DNA of 50,062 nt from JANNMJ01 sp031397815 (GTDB lineage Bacteria; Bacteroidota; Bacteroidia; Cytophagales; Hymenobacteraceae), in contig JANNMJ010000095.1 of the NCBI GenBank assembly GCA_031397815.1, positions 1 to 50,062 of the forward strand, given 5' to 3'. The notes below the pieces were generated by a model that saw nothing but the letters and a program-made list of their open reading frames with translations, had not been told where the DNA came from and made no database searches. This document shows, one piece after another, positions 34,743 through 43,756 of the stretch. Position numbers and translations under genes: made by a program. Every line of letters begins with the position of its first letter. Positions within the stretch are counted from its first letter, which is position 1.

Positions 34743-36506
34743 ATGCTTCGTACGCACACTTGCGGCCAGCTCCGCGCCGAACATATTGGTCAAACCGTTT
34801 CGCTTTGCGGCTGGGTGCAGCGCACCCGCGACAAGGGCGCCGTGCTTTGGGTCGACCTGCGCGACCGTTATGGCCTGACGCAGCTCGTGGCTGAGGCGGG
34901 GGTGGAAGCGCCGGAAATGCAGGAAATCGCCCGGACGCTGGGGCGCGAGTTCGTGGTGCGCGCCACCGGTAAAGTGGCCGAGCGCCATTCCAAGAACCCG
35001 AATATGCCGACCGGCGACATCGAGATTCGGGTCGAGAAGCTCGAAATCCTGAACCAGTCGCAGACGCCGCCTTTTTTGATTGACGACGAAACCGACGGCG
35101 GCGACGACGTGCGGATGAAATACCGCTACCTCGACCTACGCCGGACGCCCGTGCGGCGGGCGCTCGAATTGCGGCACCGCGTCGCGCAGCTCACGCGCTC
35201 GTACCTCGACGGGCAGGGGTTTTTGGAAGTCGAGACGCCAGTGCTGATTAAATCGACGCCTGAAGGCGCGCGCGATTTCGTGGTGCCGTCGCGGATGAAC
35301 CCCGGCGAGTTTTACGCCCTCCCGCAATCGCCGCAGACGTTCAAGCAGCTGCTGATGGTGGCGGGATTCGATAAGTACTTCCAGATCGTGAAGTGCTTCC
35401 GCGATGAAGACCTGCGCGCCGACCGGCAGCCCGAGTTCACGCAGATCGACTGTGAGATGTCGTTTATCGAGCAGGAAGATATTTTGAACACGTTTGAGGG
35501 GCTGACGCGGCATTTGCTGCGCGAAGTCAAAGGGCAAGATCCCGGCGAATTCCCCCGCATGACCTACGCCGACGCCATGCGCCGCTACGGCTCCGACAAG
35601 CCCGACACGCGGTTTGGGATGGAATTCGTGGAGCTGAACGACGTGGCAAAAGGCCACGGCTTCCCCGTTTTCGATGCCGCTGAGCTGGTCGTGGGCATCT
35701 GCGCGACCGGCGCCGCCACCTACACCCGCAAGCAGCTCGACGTGCTCACCGATTACGTGAAGCGCCCGCAAATCGGCGCCACCGGCTTGGTGTACGCCCG
35801 CGTGGAAGCCGACGACTCCGTGAAATCTTCGGTCGATAAATTCTTCGATGCCGAAAAGCTGGCCGCGTGGAAAGCCGCTTTCAACGCCCAACCCGGCGAC
35901 CTCCTCCTCGTCCTCGCCGGACCGGCCGAGAAGACGCGCAAAGCGCTCAACGAGCTGCGTCTGCTGATGGGCGAGCAGCTAGGGCTGCGCGACAAAAACG
36001 TGTTCGCGCCCCTCTGGGTCGTCGATTTCCCGCTGCTGGAGTTCAACGAAGAGGAAGGCCGCTACTTCGCGATGCACCACCCCTTCACTTCCCCGAAACC
36101 GGAAGACATCGGCCTCCTCGACACCCACCCCGGCGACGTTCGGGCGAACGCGTACGACATCGTCCTCAACGGCGTCGAGATTGGCGGCGGCTCCATCCGC
36201 ATCCACGACCGCGCCGTGCAGAGCCGGATGTTCTCGCTCCTCGGGTTCTCGCCGGAAGAGGCGCAGGCGCAGTTCGGCTTTCTGCTCGATGCGTTCACGT
36301 ACGGCGCCCCGCCGCACGGCGGCATCGCGTTCGGGTTCGACCGCCTCTGCTCGCTCCTCGGCGGCGCCGACTCGATTCGGGATTTTATTGCGTTCCCGAA
36401 AAACAACGCCGGGCGGGATGTGATGATTGACTCGCCATCGCCGATTTCCCCCGCTCAGCTCAAAGAGCTGAGCATTGGGGTGGCTTTGCCGCCTAAGACT
36501 GTGTAG
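34743..36506 (+). CDS. aspS: Aspartyl-tRNA synthetase
   Basis: Charges tRNA-Asp with aspartate. The 587-residue length is normal for the bacterial type. The N-terminal OB-fold anticodon domain contains VSLCGWVQRTRDKGAVLWVDLRDR. Class II motif 1 is GFLEVETPVL; the flipping-loop region reads SRMNPGEFYALPQSPQ; motif 2 is CFRDEDLRADRQPEFTQID. A GAD insertion domain is in the middle, and motif 3 near the end is GIAFGFDRL. I chose ATG 34743 (MLRTHTCGQLRAEH), the family N-terminus, over the in-frame start at 34683, which precedes the -7 box. It is preceded by a terminator and its own promoter, so it is transcribed independently. Confidence 0.97.
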   Translation: MLRTHTCGQLRAEHIGQTVSLCGWVQRTRDKGAVLWVDLRDRYGLTQLVAEAGVEAPEMQEIARTLGREFVVRATGKVAERHSKNPNMPTGDIEIRVEKLEILNQSQTPPFLIDDETDGGDDVRMKYRYLDLRRTPVRRALELRHRVAQLTRSYLDGQGFLEVETPVLIKSTPEGARDFVVPSRMNPGEFYALPQSPQTFKQLLMVAGFDKYFQIVKCFRDEDLRADRQPEFTQIDCEMSFIEQEDILNTFEGLTRHLLREVKGQDPGEFPRMTYADAMRRYGSDKPDTRFGMEFVELNDVAKGHGFPVFDAAELVVGICATGAATYTRKQLDVLTDYVKRPQIGATGLVYARVEADDSVKSSVDKFFDAEKLAAWKAAFNAQPGDLLLVLAGPAEKTRKALNELRLLMGEQLGLRDKNVFAPLWVVDFPLLEFNEEEGRYFAMHHPFTSPKPEDIGLLDTHPGDVRANAYDIVLNGVEIGGGSIRIHDRAVQSRMFSLLGFSPEEAQAQFGFLLDAFTYGAPPHGGIAFGFDRLCSLLGGADSIRDFIAFPKNNAGRDVMIDSPSPISPAQLKELSIGVALPPKTV

Positions 36507-36566
36507 GTTTTACGGCCCGCGCCCCTCTACCCTGCCTGCTTTTATTCGTCTTTTTAATTCACTTCT

Positions 36567-37085
36567 ATGCTGACCACTTTTCGCGCTGCTTTGCTGGCAG
36601 TAGCACTTCTTTCTGTGCCCGTCGTGGGCTTGGCGCAAGCCCCCACGCCATCGGCAGACCCTCTTTCCAGTGAGCTGTTGCCGCCCTCGAAAGTACCCGG
36701 CAAGTATTCTACCTACCTCTATCAGCGGTACGCGCAAGACCGCGAGGCCCGGGCCGTGACGCACTTGTTCAAGCGCAAGAAGCGCGGCGGGCTGATTTGG
36801 CTCGGCACGGGCGCCGTCTCGATCGGCTGGCTTTCCACGCAAACCGGCACGCGCGAATCGGGTGGCGGCACCCGCACAGTCAGCGTTTCGCCGCTCGGCT
36901 GGGGCGTGTTGGTGGGCTTTTTCGGCGGAATTGGAGTCGGTAAGCTCGCCCGGTTCGACAACACGCGCCTGTATCATATCATGAAGGAGCACGACCAGAA
37001 TTTTCCATTTCCGAACTACGTCCGCAAACGCCTCCGCGACCGTGATTACGAGAACACCGGCAGCGTACCCGCGACGGTTCAATAA
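36567..37085 (+). CDS. Exported or membrane-associated hypothetical protein
   Basis: A 172-residue protein with a signal peptide (MLTTFRAALLAVALLSVPVVGLAQ). Two hydrophobic Gly-rich stretches, GLIWLGTGAVSIGWL and LGWGVLVGFFGGIGVG, look like a membrane hairpin and are separated by a Ser/Gly/Thr loop. The C-terminal part is basic and aromatic (NFPFPNYVRKRLRDRDY). I do not recognise the family. It follows aspS by 60 bp on the same strand, so read-through transcription is possible. It converges on the DegT-type aminotransferase gene. Confidence 0.75.
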   Translation: MLTTFRAALLAVALLSVPVVGLAQAPTPSADPLSSELLPPSKVPGKYSTYLYQRYAQDREARAVTHLFKRKKRGGLIWLGTGAVSIGWLSTQTGTRESGGGTRTVSVSPLGWGVLVGFFGGIGVGKLARFDNTRLYHIMKEHDQNFPFPNYVRKRLRDRDYENTGSVPATVQ

Positions 37086-37142
37086 ATAGGTTTTGGGCAG
37101 ACGCCGTTGCGCGCAAGTGCCCGGAAATACGCAGCCATTTTT

Positions 37143-38288
37143 TCAGGCGCTGATGACGGTCTTGGTGGCCGTCGTCAGCGCCTGAATCACTTCGGTGATG
37201 TCGTCATCCGTCATCGTGGGGTGAATAGGGAGGGCTAAAACCGTTTGACAGAGCGCCTCGCTGACGGGGAACGCGCCGGGTTGGCCGAGGCCGGGGTAGG
37301 CGGACTGCTGATGCAACGGCACCGGGTAATACACAGCCGTGGCAATCTGTTGGGCAGTGAGGTGGGCGCGCACGGCATCGCGCAGGGCGGGTGTGGCGCA
37401 GGTGATGACGTATTGATGGAAAACGTGCGTCGAGCGCGCCTCGCGGGCGGGCGGCTGCACGCCGGGCAGCGCGGCAACCGCGGCATCGTAATGCGCGGCG
37501 ATGGCTTGGCGCCGCGCCGTCCAGTCGTTCAGGTACGGCAGCTTGACGCGGAGCAGCGCCGCTTGCAGCGTATCGAGCCGCGAATTGAGACCGATGCGCT
37601 CGTGCCGGTATTTGGTCCCGGCGGGCTGCCCGTGGTTGGCGATTTCGCGCAGCCGCACCGCCAACGCGGTATCCGTGGTGATGAGCGCCCCGCCATCGCC
37701 GAAGGCACCGAGATTTTTTGAGGGGAAGAACGACGTCGTGCCGACCGTACCGATTGCCCCCGCCGCCACGCGTTCGGCGGTGCCGGGAAGCTGGTAAGTG
37801 GCGCCCAGCGCCTGCGCGGTATCCTCTATTATGTGCCAGCCGTGGCGCGCGGCCAACGGCAGCAGCCCGGCCATATCGGCGCACTGGCCGAAGAGGTGAA
37901 CCGGCACCACGGCCCGCGTGCGCACCGTCGCGACGGCCGCGACGGCGGCGGGGTCGAGGCAGAACGTATCGGGCCGCACGTCGGCTAGGATGACTTTCAG
38001 GCCGAGCAGCGCGGCGGCTTCGGCGGTGGCGACGTACGTGAACGCCGGGACGATGATCTCATCGCCGGGCCGCAGGTCGAGGGCCATGAAGGCGAGCTGC
38101 AAGGCGTCGGTGCCGTTGGCGCACGGCACCACGCGCGGCCCGCCGAGGTATTCGCTCAGCTCGGTCATCAGCGCGGCCACATCGGGGCCTTGGATGAAGG
38201 CCGCGTCGGCCATTACCCGTTCAAAAGCCGCTGTGAGGGCAGCCTGTAAAGGCGCGTGCTGGGCCGGAAGGTCGAGGAGAGGAATCAC
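37143..38288 (-). CDS. DegT/DnrJ/EryC1-family aminotransferase
   Basis: A PLP-dependent aminotransferase acting on keto sugars, usually for surface polysaccharides. Motifs: NGTDALQLAFMALDLRPGDEIIVPAFTYVAT; HLFGQCADM; IIEDTAQALGA; the PLP-lysine motif SFFPSKNLGAFGDGGA (Lys in PSKNLG); NHGQPAGTKYRHERIGLNSRLD; and YYPVPLHQQSAY. FFPSKNLG is the pattern of WbpE/WlbC-like enzymes. I start at GTG 38288 (VIPLLDLPAQ, 381 residues), which matches the family N-terminus. In-frame ATG 38402 is a possible but less likely alternative because TACTTTCG, a -7-like box, lies between the two. It is divergent from the lipoprotein gene at 38454. It might work with the Gfo/Idh/MocA enzyme at 14737, but distance makes that speculative. 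Confidence 0.92.
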   Translation of the reverse strand: MIPLLDLPAQHAPLQAALTAAFERVMADAAFIQGPDVAALMTELSEYLGGPRVVPCANGTDALQLAFMALDLRPGDEIIVPAFTYVATAEAAALLGLKVILADVRPDTFCLDPAAVAAVATVRTRAVVPVHLFGQCADMAGLLPLAARHGWHIIEDTAQALGATYQLPGTAERVAAGAIGTVGTTSFFPSKNLGAFGDGGALITTDTALAVRLREIANHGQPAGTKYRHERIGLNSRLDTLQAALLRVKLPYLNDWTARRQAIAAHYDAAVAALPGVQPPAREARSTHVFHQYVITCATPALRDAVRAHLTAQQIATAVYYPVPLHQQSAYPGLGQPGAFPVSEALCQTVLALPIHPTMTDDDITEVIQALTTATKTVISA

Positions 38289-38453
38289 GGGCGAAGAAAC
38301 GTCGGTAGGGCGGGCGAAAGTACGGCTGATGTAACCGGCGCCGGGGGCGGCTGCGTATACGGCCCGCAGAAGCGCCTCGCGGCGGGCAACAGACCGGCTC
38401 ATCCGGTGCGCGCTTCCATTTTTCGAACCCTGAAATCCCCCATCACCTTTCCC

Positions 38454-39320
38454 ATGATTTTTCAACCTTCGTGGCGCCCGGCGCTCACTCTGGCCCTCGC
38501 CATCTCCTTCGCGGGCGCTGCCCCGGCACTCACCAGCTGCTCCAGCGCCGAGCGCCAAGAGGCTTCGGCGAATACCCAAAACGCGTACTCCGACTTCAAG
38601 ACGTATGTCGAGACCGCGGAAAGTGACGTGCAGCGGATTGATATGAGCGACACCGAGTTTTCGGCGGATATGAACCGCGCGAAAGCCGATTACGACGCCA
38701 AGCTCGCCGCCGCCGAGCGCGATATGGACCAGTTCACGGCCGAGCAAAAGGCCGATATCGAGGCGCTGAAAACGCGTTACTCCACCGCCTACGACCAGCG
38801 CGAAGCCGCGTACCGCAGCAAAGTGCCCACTATGGCCGTGGGCAAGCTCTACACGCCCGTCGCGCCGACGTACGCCAGCATCCCCGCCGCCGGCCTGCGC
38901 GCCACGTACGAGCAGTTTGTGCAGACGGTGAAGGCGAACGAGAACCAATACGAAATCGCGGATTGGCAAGCCGTCAACGCCGATTGGAAGGCCCTGAACG
39001 CCCGCAAAGAGCAGGTAGAAGACCAGCTCTCGACGGCTGACAAGGCGGAGATCGCAAAGGAAAAAATCAAGTACGCCGCCTTCAAAACCTTCGACAAGAG
39101 CGAAGCCCGCGCTTCCGAAGGTGCCGCCGAAACGAAAGACGCCGCCTATAAAACCGGGCGCGCCATCGGCGAAGGCGCCAACAAAGCCGGTCAGGTGATT
39201 GACCGGGGCGCCGAGAAAGTCGGTAATGCCGCAAAAGGCGCTTACAAAGGCGCCCGCGACGGCCTCAAAAGCGCCGAAGCCGAGCGCGAGGGTATCAAAA
39301 GCAACGACGACCGCGACTAG
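38454..39320 (+). CDS. Lipoprotein with coiled-coil body and LEA-like tail
   Basis: Starts at ATG 38454 (MIFQPSWRPALTLALAI). The signal peptide ends in a lipobox, ALTSC, so the protein should be membrane-anchored; 288 residues. The middle is strongly charged and helical (DMNRAKADYDAKLAAAERDMDQ...). The C-terminal ~60 residues repeat an A/K/G/E-rich pattern (AAYKTGRAIGEGANKAGQ, DRGAEKVGNAAKGAYKGA), which resembles late-embryogenesis-abundant or YtxH-like hydrophilic repeats found in stress proteins. A stabilising or envelope-stress role is an inference. It ends at a bidirectional terminator shared with the convergent dehydrogenase gene. Confidence 0.82.
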   Translation: MIFQPSWRPALTLALAISFAGAAPALTSCSSAERQEASANTQNAYSDFKTYVETAESDVQRIDMSDTEFSADMNRAKADYDAKLAAAERDMDQFTAEQKADIEALKTRYSTAYDQREAAYRSKVPTMAVGKLYTPVAPTYASIPAAGLRATYEQFVQTVKANENQYEIADWQAVNADWKALNARKEQVEDQLSTADKAEIAKEKIKYAAFKTFDKSEARASEGAAETKDAAYKTGRAIGEGANKAGQVIDRGAEKVGNAAKGAYKGARDGLKSAEAEREGIKSNDDRD

Positions 39321-39411
39321 TCCAACAGCACTATAGACTGACGGCCGCCACTGAGCGCCGTCAGCGTCGCGGAATCCCGGCCATTAGTCGGTGATTTTTG
39401 GCAATCCATCT

Positions 39412-39451
39412 ACAAAAAAGCCCACCTCGCGCACGAGGTGGGCTTTTTTGT
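39412..39451. terminator. Bidirectional terminator between convergent genes
   Basis: ACAAAAAAGCCCACCTCG (39412-39429) pairs perfectly with CGAGGTGGGCTTTTTTGT (39434-39451) around a 4-base loop, with six A on one side and six T on the other. It serves the lipoprotein gene and the dehydrogenase gene alike. Confidence 0.92.
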
Positions 39452-39488
39452 CGTCTGGCTAGAGCGGAACAGCCGCTGCGGCCGTCTG

Positions 39489-40307
39489 TTATTGCTCGGC
39501 CGACGGGCCAAAACCGCCTTCTTCCTTCACGAAATGGTCGAACACCAGCTTATCCGCCAACCCCGGCAGCCAGCGGTTGAGGAAAACCGTGAGGCGGCCC
39601 TGCCCCGTGAGCACCAGGTCGCGCTGCCGCTTCTGCACGGCCCGCAGGATATGGCCCGCCACTTCCTCGGGACTCATCATCTTGGCCTCATCCCGCGGCG
39701 AATCGCCCTGCGGACGGCCATCGGCCAGCAGCGCCGTGGAGCGGATATTAGACGCCGTAAACCCCGGACAAGCCAGCAGCACATGGACACCACGCGGGCG
39801 CAGCTCGGTCCGGAGCGCTTCAAGGAAACCGTGCATCGCGAACTTGGACGCCGAGTAGCCCGTGCGCCCCGGCAAGCCCCGGTAGCCCGCAATGCTCGAA
39901 ACGCCCACGATGGAGCCGCGCGCGGCCAACAAATGCGGCAAAGCGGCTTTCGTGGTCTCAACGGTTCCGAAGAAATTCACGTCCATCAGGCGGCGCAGCA
40001 CGGCCGTATCCACTTCCTCAAAAAGCGCCCGCATCGAGATGCCGGCGTTGTTGATCAATACGTCGAGCCGCCCGAACGCCGCCACCGTCTCGGAGACGGC
40101 GCGGTGGCAATCGGCCGCCACGCTCACGTCGGCGGCCACGGCGAGGGCGCGCGCCCCGGCGGCGCTCACCAAGCGGGTGGTTTCGGCCAAACCGGTCGCA
40201 TCGCGCCCTGTGAAAGCCACGGCGGCTCCTTGCTGAGCAAACGCCACCGCCAACGCCCGGCCGATACCCGCCGAACCGCCCGTAATGAGGACAACTTTCC
40301 CTGTCAT
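39489..40307 (-). CDS. Short-chain dehydrogenase/reductase
   Basis: A classical SDR of 272 residues. Cofactor-binding glycine motif GGSAGIGRAL follows beta-strand KVVLITG; AADVSVAAD, the NNAGIS motif, the serine in VSSIAGYRG, and the catalytic YSASKFAMHGFLEAL are present. The aligned CPGF replaces the more common PG-V/F motif. The C-terminal helix region (TVFLNRWLPGLADKLVFDHF) suggests membrane association as in 3-ketosphinganine- or acylglycerone-type reductases, but I cannot fix the substrate. ATG 40307. TACTTTTG on the minus strand at 40404-40397 is a possible -7 box 90 bases upstream. Confidence 0.9.
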   Translation of the reverse strand: MTGKVVLITGGSAGIGRALAVAFAQQGAAVAFTGRDATGLAETTRLVSAAGARALAVAADVSVAADCHRAVSETVAAFGRLDVLINNAGISMRALFEEVDTAVLRRLMDVNFFGTVETTKAALPHLLAARGSIVGVSSIAGYRGLPGRTGYSASKFAMHGFLEALRTELRPRGVHVLLACPGFTASNIRSTALLADGRPQGDSPRDEAKMMSPEEVAGHILRAVQKRQRDLVLTGQGRLTVFLNRWLPGLADKLVFDHFVKEEGGFGPSAEQ

Positions 40308-40638
40308 ATACTGCCTGATTTTCGGCGCGGCGGCGCTCCAAAGGTCGTTCTAAGCCGCGCCAAGTGCTTTTCCGCCGCCCAAGTGGGCGGGGCCGTCAAA
40401 AGTACGCGGGCAGTTCCGGTGACCGGGAGCAACGTTCGGCCTGAGTGGGCCGTCTTATCAACACACGGCTCGCCTATAAAGGGCAATTAAACTTTTCGTG
40501 GTAACCACCTTCTTCACAGTGAACTCGCTGGCCGAAAAAGAGGAAGCCGCGCTTTCCCGCACGCTGCTGCGCTGTTCCTAGAGTACTTTTAGGACTTCTA
40601 CGAGGTCTGCCCGTTTTACACCTCCCTGTCAACCGATT
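40308..40638. other. Divergent intergenic region
   Basis: 331 bp between the dehydrogenase gene (minus) and the GEVED/PKD gene (plus). Contains CAAAAGTA (40397-40404), a minus-strand -7 box for the dehydrogenase. For the plus gene no good TAnnTTTG is seen; a TACTTTTA lies near 40585. A 27-codon frame from GTG 40499 has no supporting features. Nothing else is recognised. Confidence 0.45.
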
Positions 40639-43600
40639 ATGATCGCACCTTTTCGCGCACGTCTGCTGACGTCCCGGCGCTTATCAGGTTACCTGTTAGC
40701 GCTTGCTATGGGCCTCGGGGCAACCCCAGCGGCCTTTGCGCAGTGCCCCGTTGCAGCCAACTGCACGCCGGGTACCGCCACCAGCCCCAATGCCGTATTA
40801 TTCAATCTGGGAATTTACCAGGTGACTTTCGGCACCATCAATAACGTTACGGCCGGGTACAGCGAAGGTTATCAGAATTATTCCTGCACCATCGGCACGA
40901 CCATCACGGCGGGTGCGCCTTACTCGATCTCGATCAAGACGGGAACGCTGTCGGCGGAGAACGTGCGGGTTTGGATTGATTATGACAATAACGGGATTCT
41001 GAACGCCACGAGTGAGCTGTTTTTCTCCTCGAACGGCGCGATGATGCACAACGGCACCAACCTCCGGGTGCCGGCTACGGCGGTGCTGAACACGCCGCTG
41101 CGGATGCGGGTCTCGTCGGACGCGACGCTCGCGACGGCTTCCATCACCCCGTGCTCGACGCCGCAGTACGGTCAGGTGGAAGATTACGCCGTCACGATCA
41201 CGAGCAACACCAACCCGCCCGTCGCGGCCTTCACGGCCGGTAGCGATACGTTGACCTGCACCGGGCTGGTGCGTTTCACCGACCAGTCAACCAACGCCCC
41301 CTCCGCGTGGCGCTGGCGCTTCGGCGATAACACCGCCAGCACCGTGCAAAACCCGCAGCACCAGTATGCCGCCCAAGGCATCTACTCGGTTACGCTGACG
41401 GTCACGAACGCCAACGGCACCGACTCGCTCACCAAGACCCGGTACATCCGCTACGATACCCAAGTGCCAGTTGCCGCCACTTGTACGCCGCAAACCGTTG
41501 CGTATTGCTGCGGTTACGGCATCACCCGCGTGCAGCTCGGCAGCATCAACAAAACGTCGGCGAACGGCACGGCGGGTTACGAAGACTTCACGTGCGGCTC
41601 CCGCGCCAATCTGATCGTGGGCAACTCGTACACGCTGACGGTCACCACCGGCACCGGCACGCACGATACCCGCGCGTGGATCGACTTCGACAACAACGGC
41701 CAGTTCAGCGCGAGCGAGCAGGTACTGACCGCCCTCGGCCAAATTGGCGCGAGTGCGCAGATCGTGATTCCGGCGTCGGCGCCGCGCAATGCGCCGCTGC
41801 GGATGCGGATCATCGCCGATGCGCCCGGTCAGCCGGGCGGTACGGCTTGCACAGCCCCGCAAAACGGTCAGGCCGAAGATTATACGGTGGTGGTGAAGGA
41901 GAACACGCTACCGCCGGTCGCTGCTTTCTCGGTGGTAGCGGCTGCCTCGCCGTGTGATACTACGCGGCAGTTCAACGATGTGTCGCAGAATGCTCCTACG
42001 AGCTGGCTGTGGTATTTCGGCGACGGCACGACGAGCACCGTGCAATCGCCGCAGCATACGTACCGCGCTGCGGGCACGTACACGGTTTCGCTGGTTGCGT
42101 CGAACGCGTTTGGGTCTGACTCTGTCGCCCTCGTCAATGCCGTGCAAGTGGTGCTGCCGTGCCGCATTTACTGCGTCCCGACGAACCTGCAAACGCAGTC
42201 GGTTTGGATCAGCCGCGTGCAGATGGAGAACCTCGACCGCGCCTCGCAGCTCGATTCCGGCGCTTATGTATCGGTGACCAGCCCAGTCATCAACGTCACG
42301 CAGGGCGAGCCGACGACGCTCACCGTCACCACGCAGGTGACGCAGGGAATGGGGCCGCCGTTCTACTTCGTGGCCGCTTGGATCGATTATAACCAAGATG
42401 GCACCTGGGATGCCAGCGAACAGGTTTTGGCTGCGCAAAGCAACCAAAATCTGCCCATTCAGCAGCAAACGTTCACCATTCCCTCGTCGGCCCGCCTCGG
42501 CGTGACGTCGATGCGCGTGCTCTCGACGCGGAACCAGCAGTTCGCCAACACTTCGTGCCCGCCGAACCGGGCGCAGGGGCTGGAGATCGAAGATTACACG
42601 GTGGTTATCACGCCGCAGCAAGCGCCGCCTGTAGCCAACTTCACGGTCAATCAAACCGTGAGCTGCGACGGCTTGGTGACTTTCACCGACCAATCGAGCA
42701 ACGCCCCAACGAGCTGGTCGTGGAGTTTCGGTGATGCCTCGACCGGCAGCACGCAGGCCAACCCGACGCACCAATACCCCGCCGGAGCCGGTACCTACAC
42801 GGTGAAGCTGGTGGTGCGCAACGTGTTCGGGGCCGATTCTATCGTCCGGACTGCTGCCGTAACGGTGACTGGCTTCCCCGTGCCAGTAGCGGCGTTTTGC
42901 CAGCCCGCCTCCACAACGCCGAACTTCGGGCTGGGTATCGACTCGGTGCGGCTGACGGCATTCGGGCGCGTGCTCACGAACAGCACGCCACTGCCGACCG
43001 ATGGCTATCAGGATTACACCTGCGCCAAGCAGGGCGCGATTTTCAGTGGCGAGGCCGCCACGCTGCGGGTGCGCAACATCCAGCGCCAAGGCGCACGGGT
43101 AGTGGCTTGGATCGACTTCGACAATAACGGCGATTTCGATGATGTTGCCGAGCAAGTGATGCTCTCGACGGCGCAGAACGGCGCGCACGTCTCGACGTTC
43201 AACGTGCCAACGACGGCCATTAAGAACACGGCGCTACGGATGCGCGTCGGCTCCGATTGGGTGAACAACGCCCCCCTGACGCCGTGTGCTTCGCCGCAAT
43301 ACGGTCAGATGGAAGACTACACCGTCTACGTCCGTGATACGGTGCTGAGCACGGCTGCTGCCCGGCTGCCGCTCGCGGTTTCGGTGGTGCCTAACCCCAC
43401 GGCCGATGGCCGGGTGCAGGTGCAGTTCCGGGGCGATGTGCCCGGCGTGACCAACGGCGCCATCCTGACGCTGACCGTGCGCTCGATGCTCGGCAACGTG
43501 GTGGCCCGCCGCACGGTAACCGTCCGGGCGGCCGCGACGGTGGCGCTTGACCTCGCGGATCTGCCGCGCGGTGTCTACATCCTCACCACCGATGGCCCTA

Positions 43601-43641
43601 CGGCCGCCCTGCGCGGCACCCTGCGCCTGGTGCGCGACTAA
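40639..43641 (+). CDS. Secreted protein of alternating GEVED and PKD domains, T9SS type A tail
   Basis: A 1000-residue protein with a signal peptide (~35 residues, ending in AFAQ). Four GEVED domains, each marked by a WIDY/F(D)NN-G motif and a final (E/A)EDY(T/A)V, lie at about 45-190, 275-420, 510-660 and 750-905 (WIDYDNNG, WIDFDNNG, WIDYNQDG, WIDFDNNG; VEDYAV, AEDYTV, IEDYTV, MEDYTV). Three PKD domains sit between them at ~194-270, 425-505 and 664-745 (FGDNTAS, FGDGTTS, FGDASTG). A type A T9SS sorting domain ends it (VVPNPTADGRVQVQF, PRGVYILTTDGP). Likely surface-exposed and Ca-binding at the D/N-rich GEVED loops; the partner is unknown. A hairpin terminator follows. Confidence 0.92.
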   Translation: MIAPFRARLLTSRRLSGYLLALAMGLGATPAAFAQCPVAANCTPGTATSPNAVLFNLGIYQVTFGTINNVTAGYSEGYQNYSCTIGTTITAGAPYSISIKTGTLSAENVRVWIDYDNNGILNATSELFFSSNGAMMHNGTNLRVPATAVLNTPLRMRVSSDATLATASITPCSTPQYGQVEDYAVTITSNTNPPVAAFTAGSDTLTCTGLVRFTDQSTNAPSAWRWRFGDNTASTVQNPQHQYAAQGIYSVTLTVTNANGTDSLTKTRYIRYDTQVPVAATCTPQTVAYCCGYGITRVQLGSINKTSANGTAGYEDFTCGSRANLIVGNSYTLTVTTGTGTHDTRAWIDFDNNGQFSASEQVLTALGQIGASAQIVIPASAPRNAPLRMRIIADAPGQPGGTACTAPQNGQAEDYTVVVKENTLPPVAAFSVVAAASPCDTTRQFNDVSQNAPTSWLWYFGDGTTSTVQSPQHTYRAAGTYTVSLVASNAFGSDSVALVNAVQVVLPCRIYCVPTNLQTQSVWISRVQMENLDRASQLDSGAYVSVTSPVINVTQGEPTTLTVTTQVTQGMGPPFYFVAAWIDYNQDGTWDASEQVLAAQSNQNLPIQQQTFTIPSSARLGVTSMRVLSTRNQQFANTSCPPNRAQGLEIEDYTVVITPQQAPPVANFTVNQTVSCDGLVTFTDQSSNAPTSWSWSFGDASTGSTQANPTHQYPAGAGTYTVKLVVRNVFGADSIVRTAAVTVTGFPVPVAAFCQPASTTPNFGLGIDSVRLTAFGRVLTNSTPLPTDGYQDYTCAKQGAIFSGEAATLRVRNIQRQGARVVAWIDFDNNGDFDDVAEQVMLSTAQNGAHVSTFNVPTTAIKNTALRMRVGSDWVNNAPLTPCASPQYGQMEDYTVYVRDTVLSTAAARLPLAVSVVPNPTADGRVQVQFRGDVPGVTNGAILTLTVRSMLGNVVARRTVTVRAAATVALDLADLPRGVYILTTDGPTAALRGTLRLVRD

Positions 43642-43647
43642 CTTCTC

Positions 43648-43700
43648 AGTCGAAGCCGCCCCCAACCGATTCCTTTCGGCCGGGAGCGGCTTCTTCGACT
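43648..43700 (+). terminator. Probable hairpin terminator after the GEVED/PKD gene
   Basis: agtcgaagccgc (43648-43659) pairs, with a 3-base bulge, with gcggcttcttcgact (43686-43700); tta follows. It begins 7 bp after the stop codon. The T-run is short. Confidence 0.55.
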
Positions 43701-43756
43701 TATAGCTGATTACCGATTACCCACTGCTTACATTTTCTTCCCCTCCGATCGCTCCA

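Noticed and set aside
37143..38969. DegT aminotransferase with a 227-residue N-terminal extension
   Set aside because: The extension is antisense to the lipoprotein gene and to the promoter region; the family N-terminus begins at GTG 38288.
40499..40582. 27-codon frame from GTG upstream of the GEVED/PKD gene
   Set aside because: Too short and no start context; nothing supports translation.
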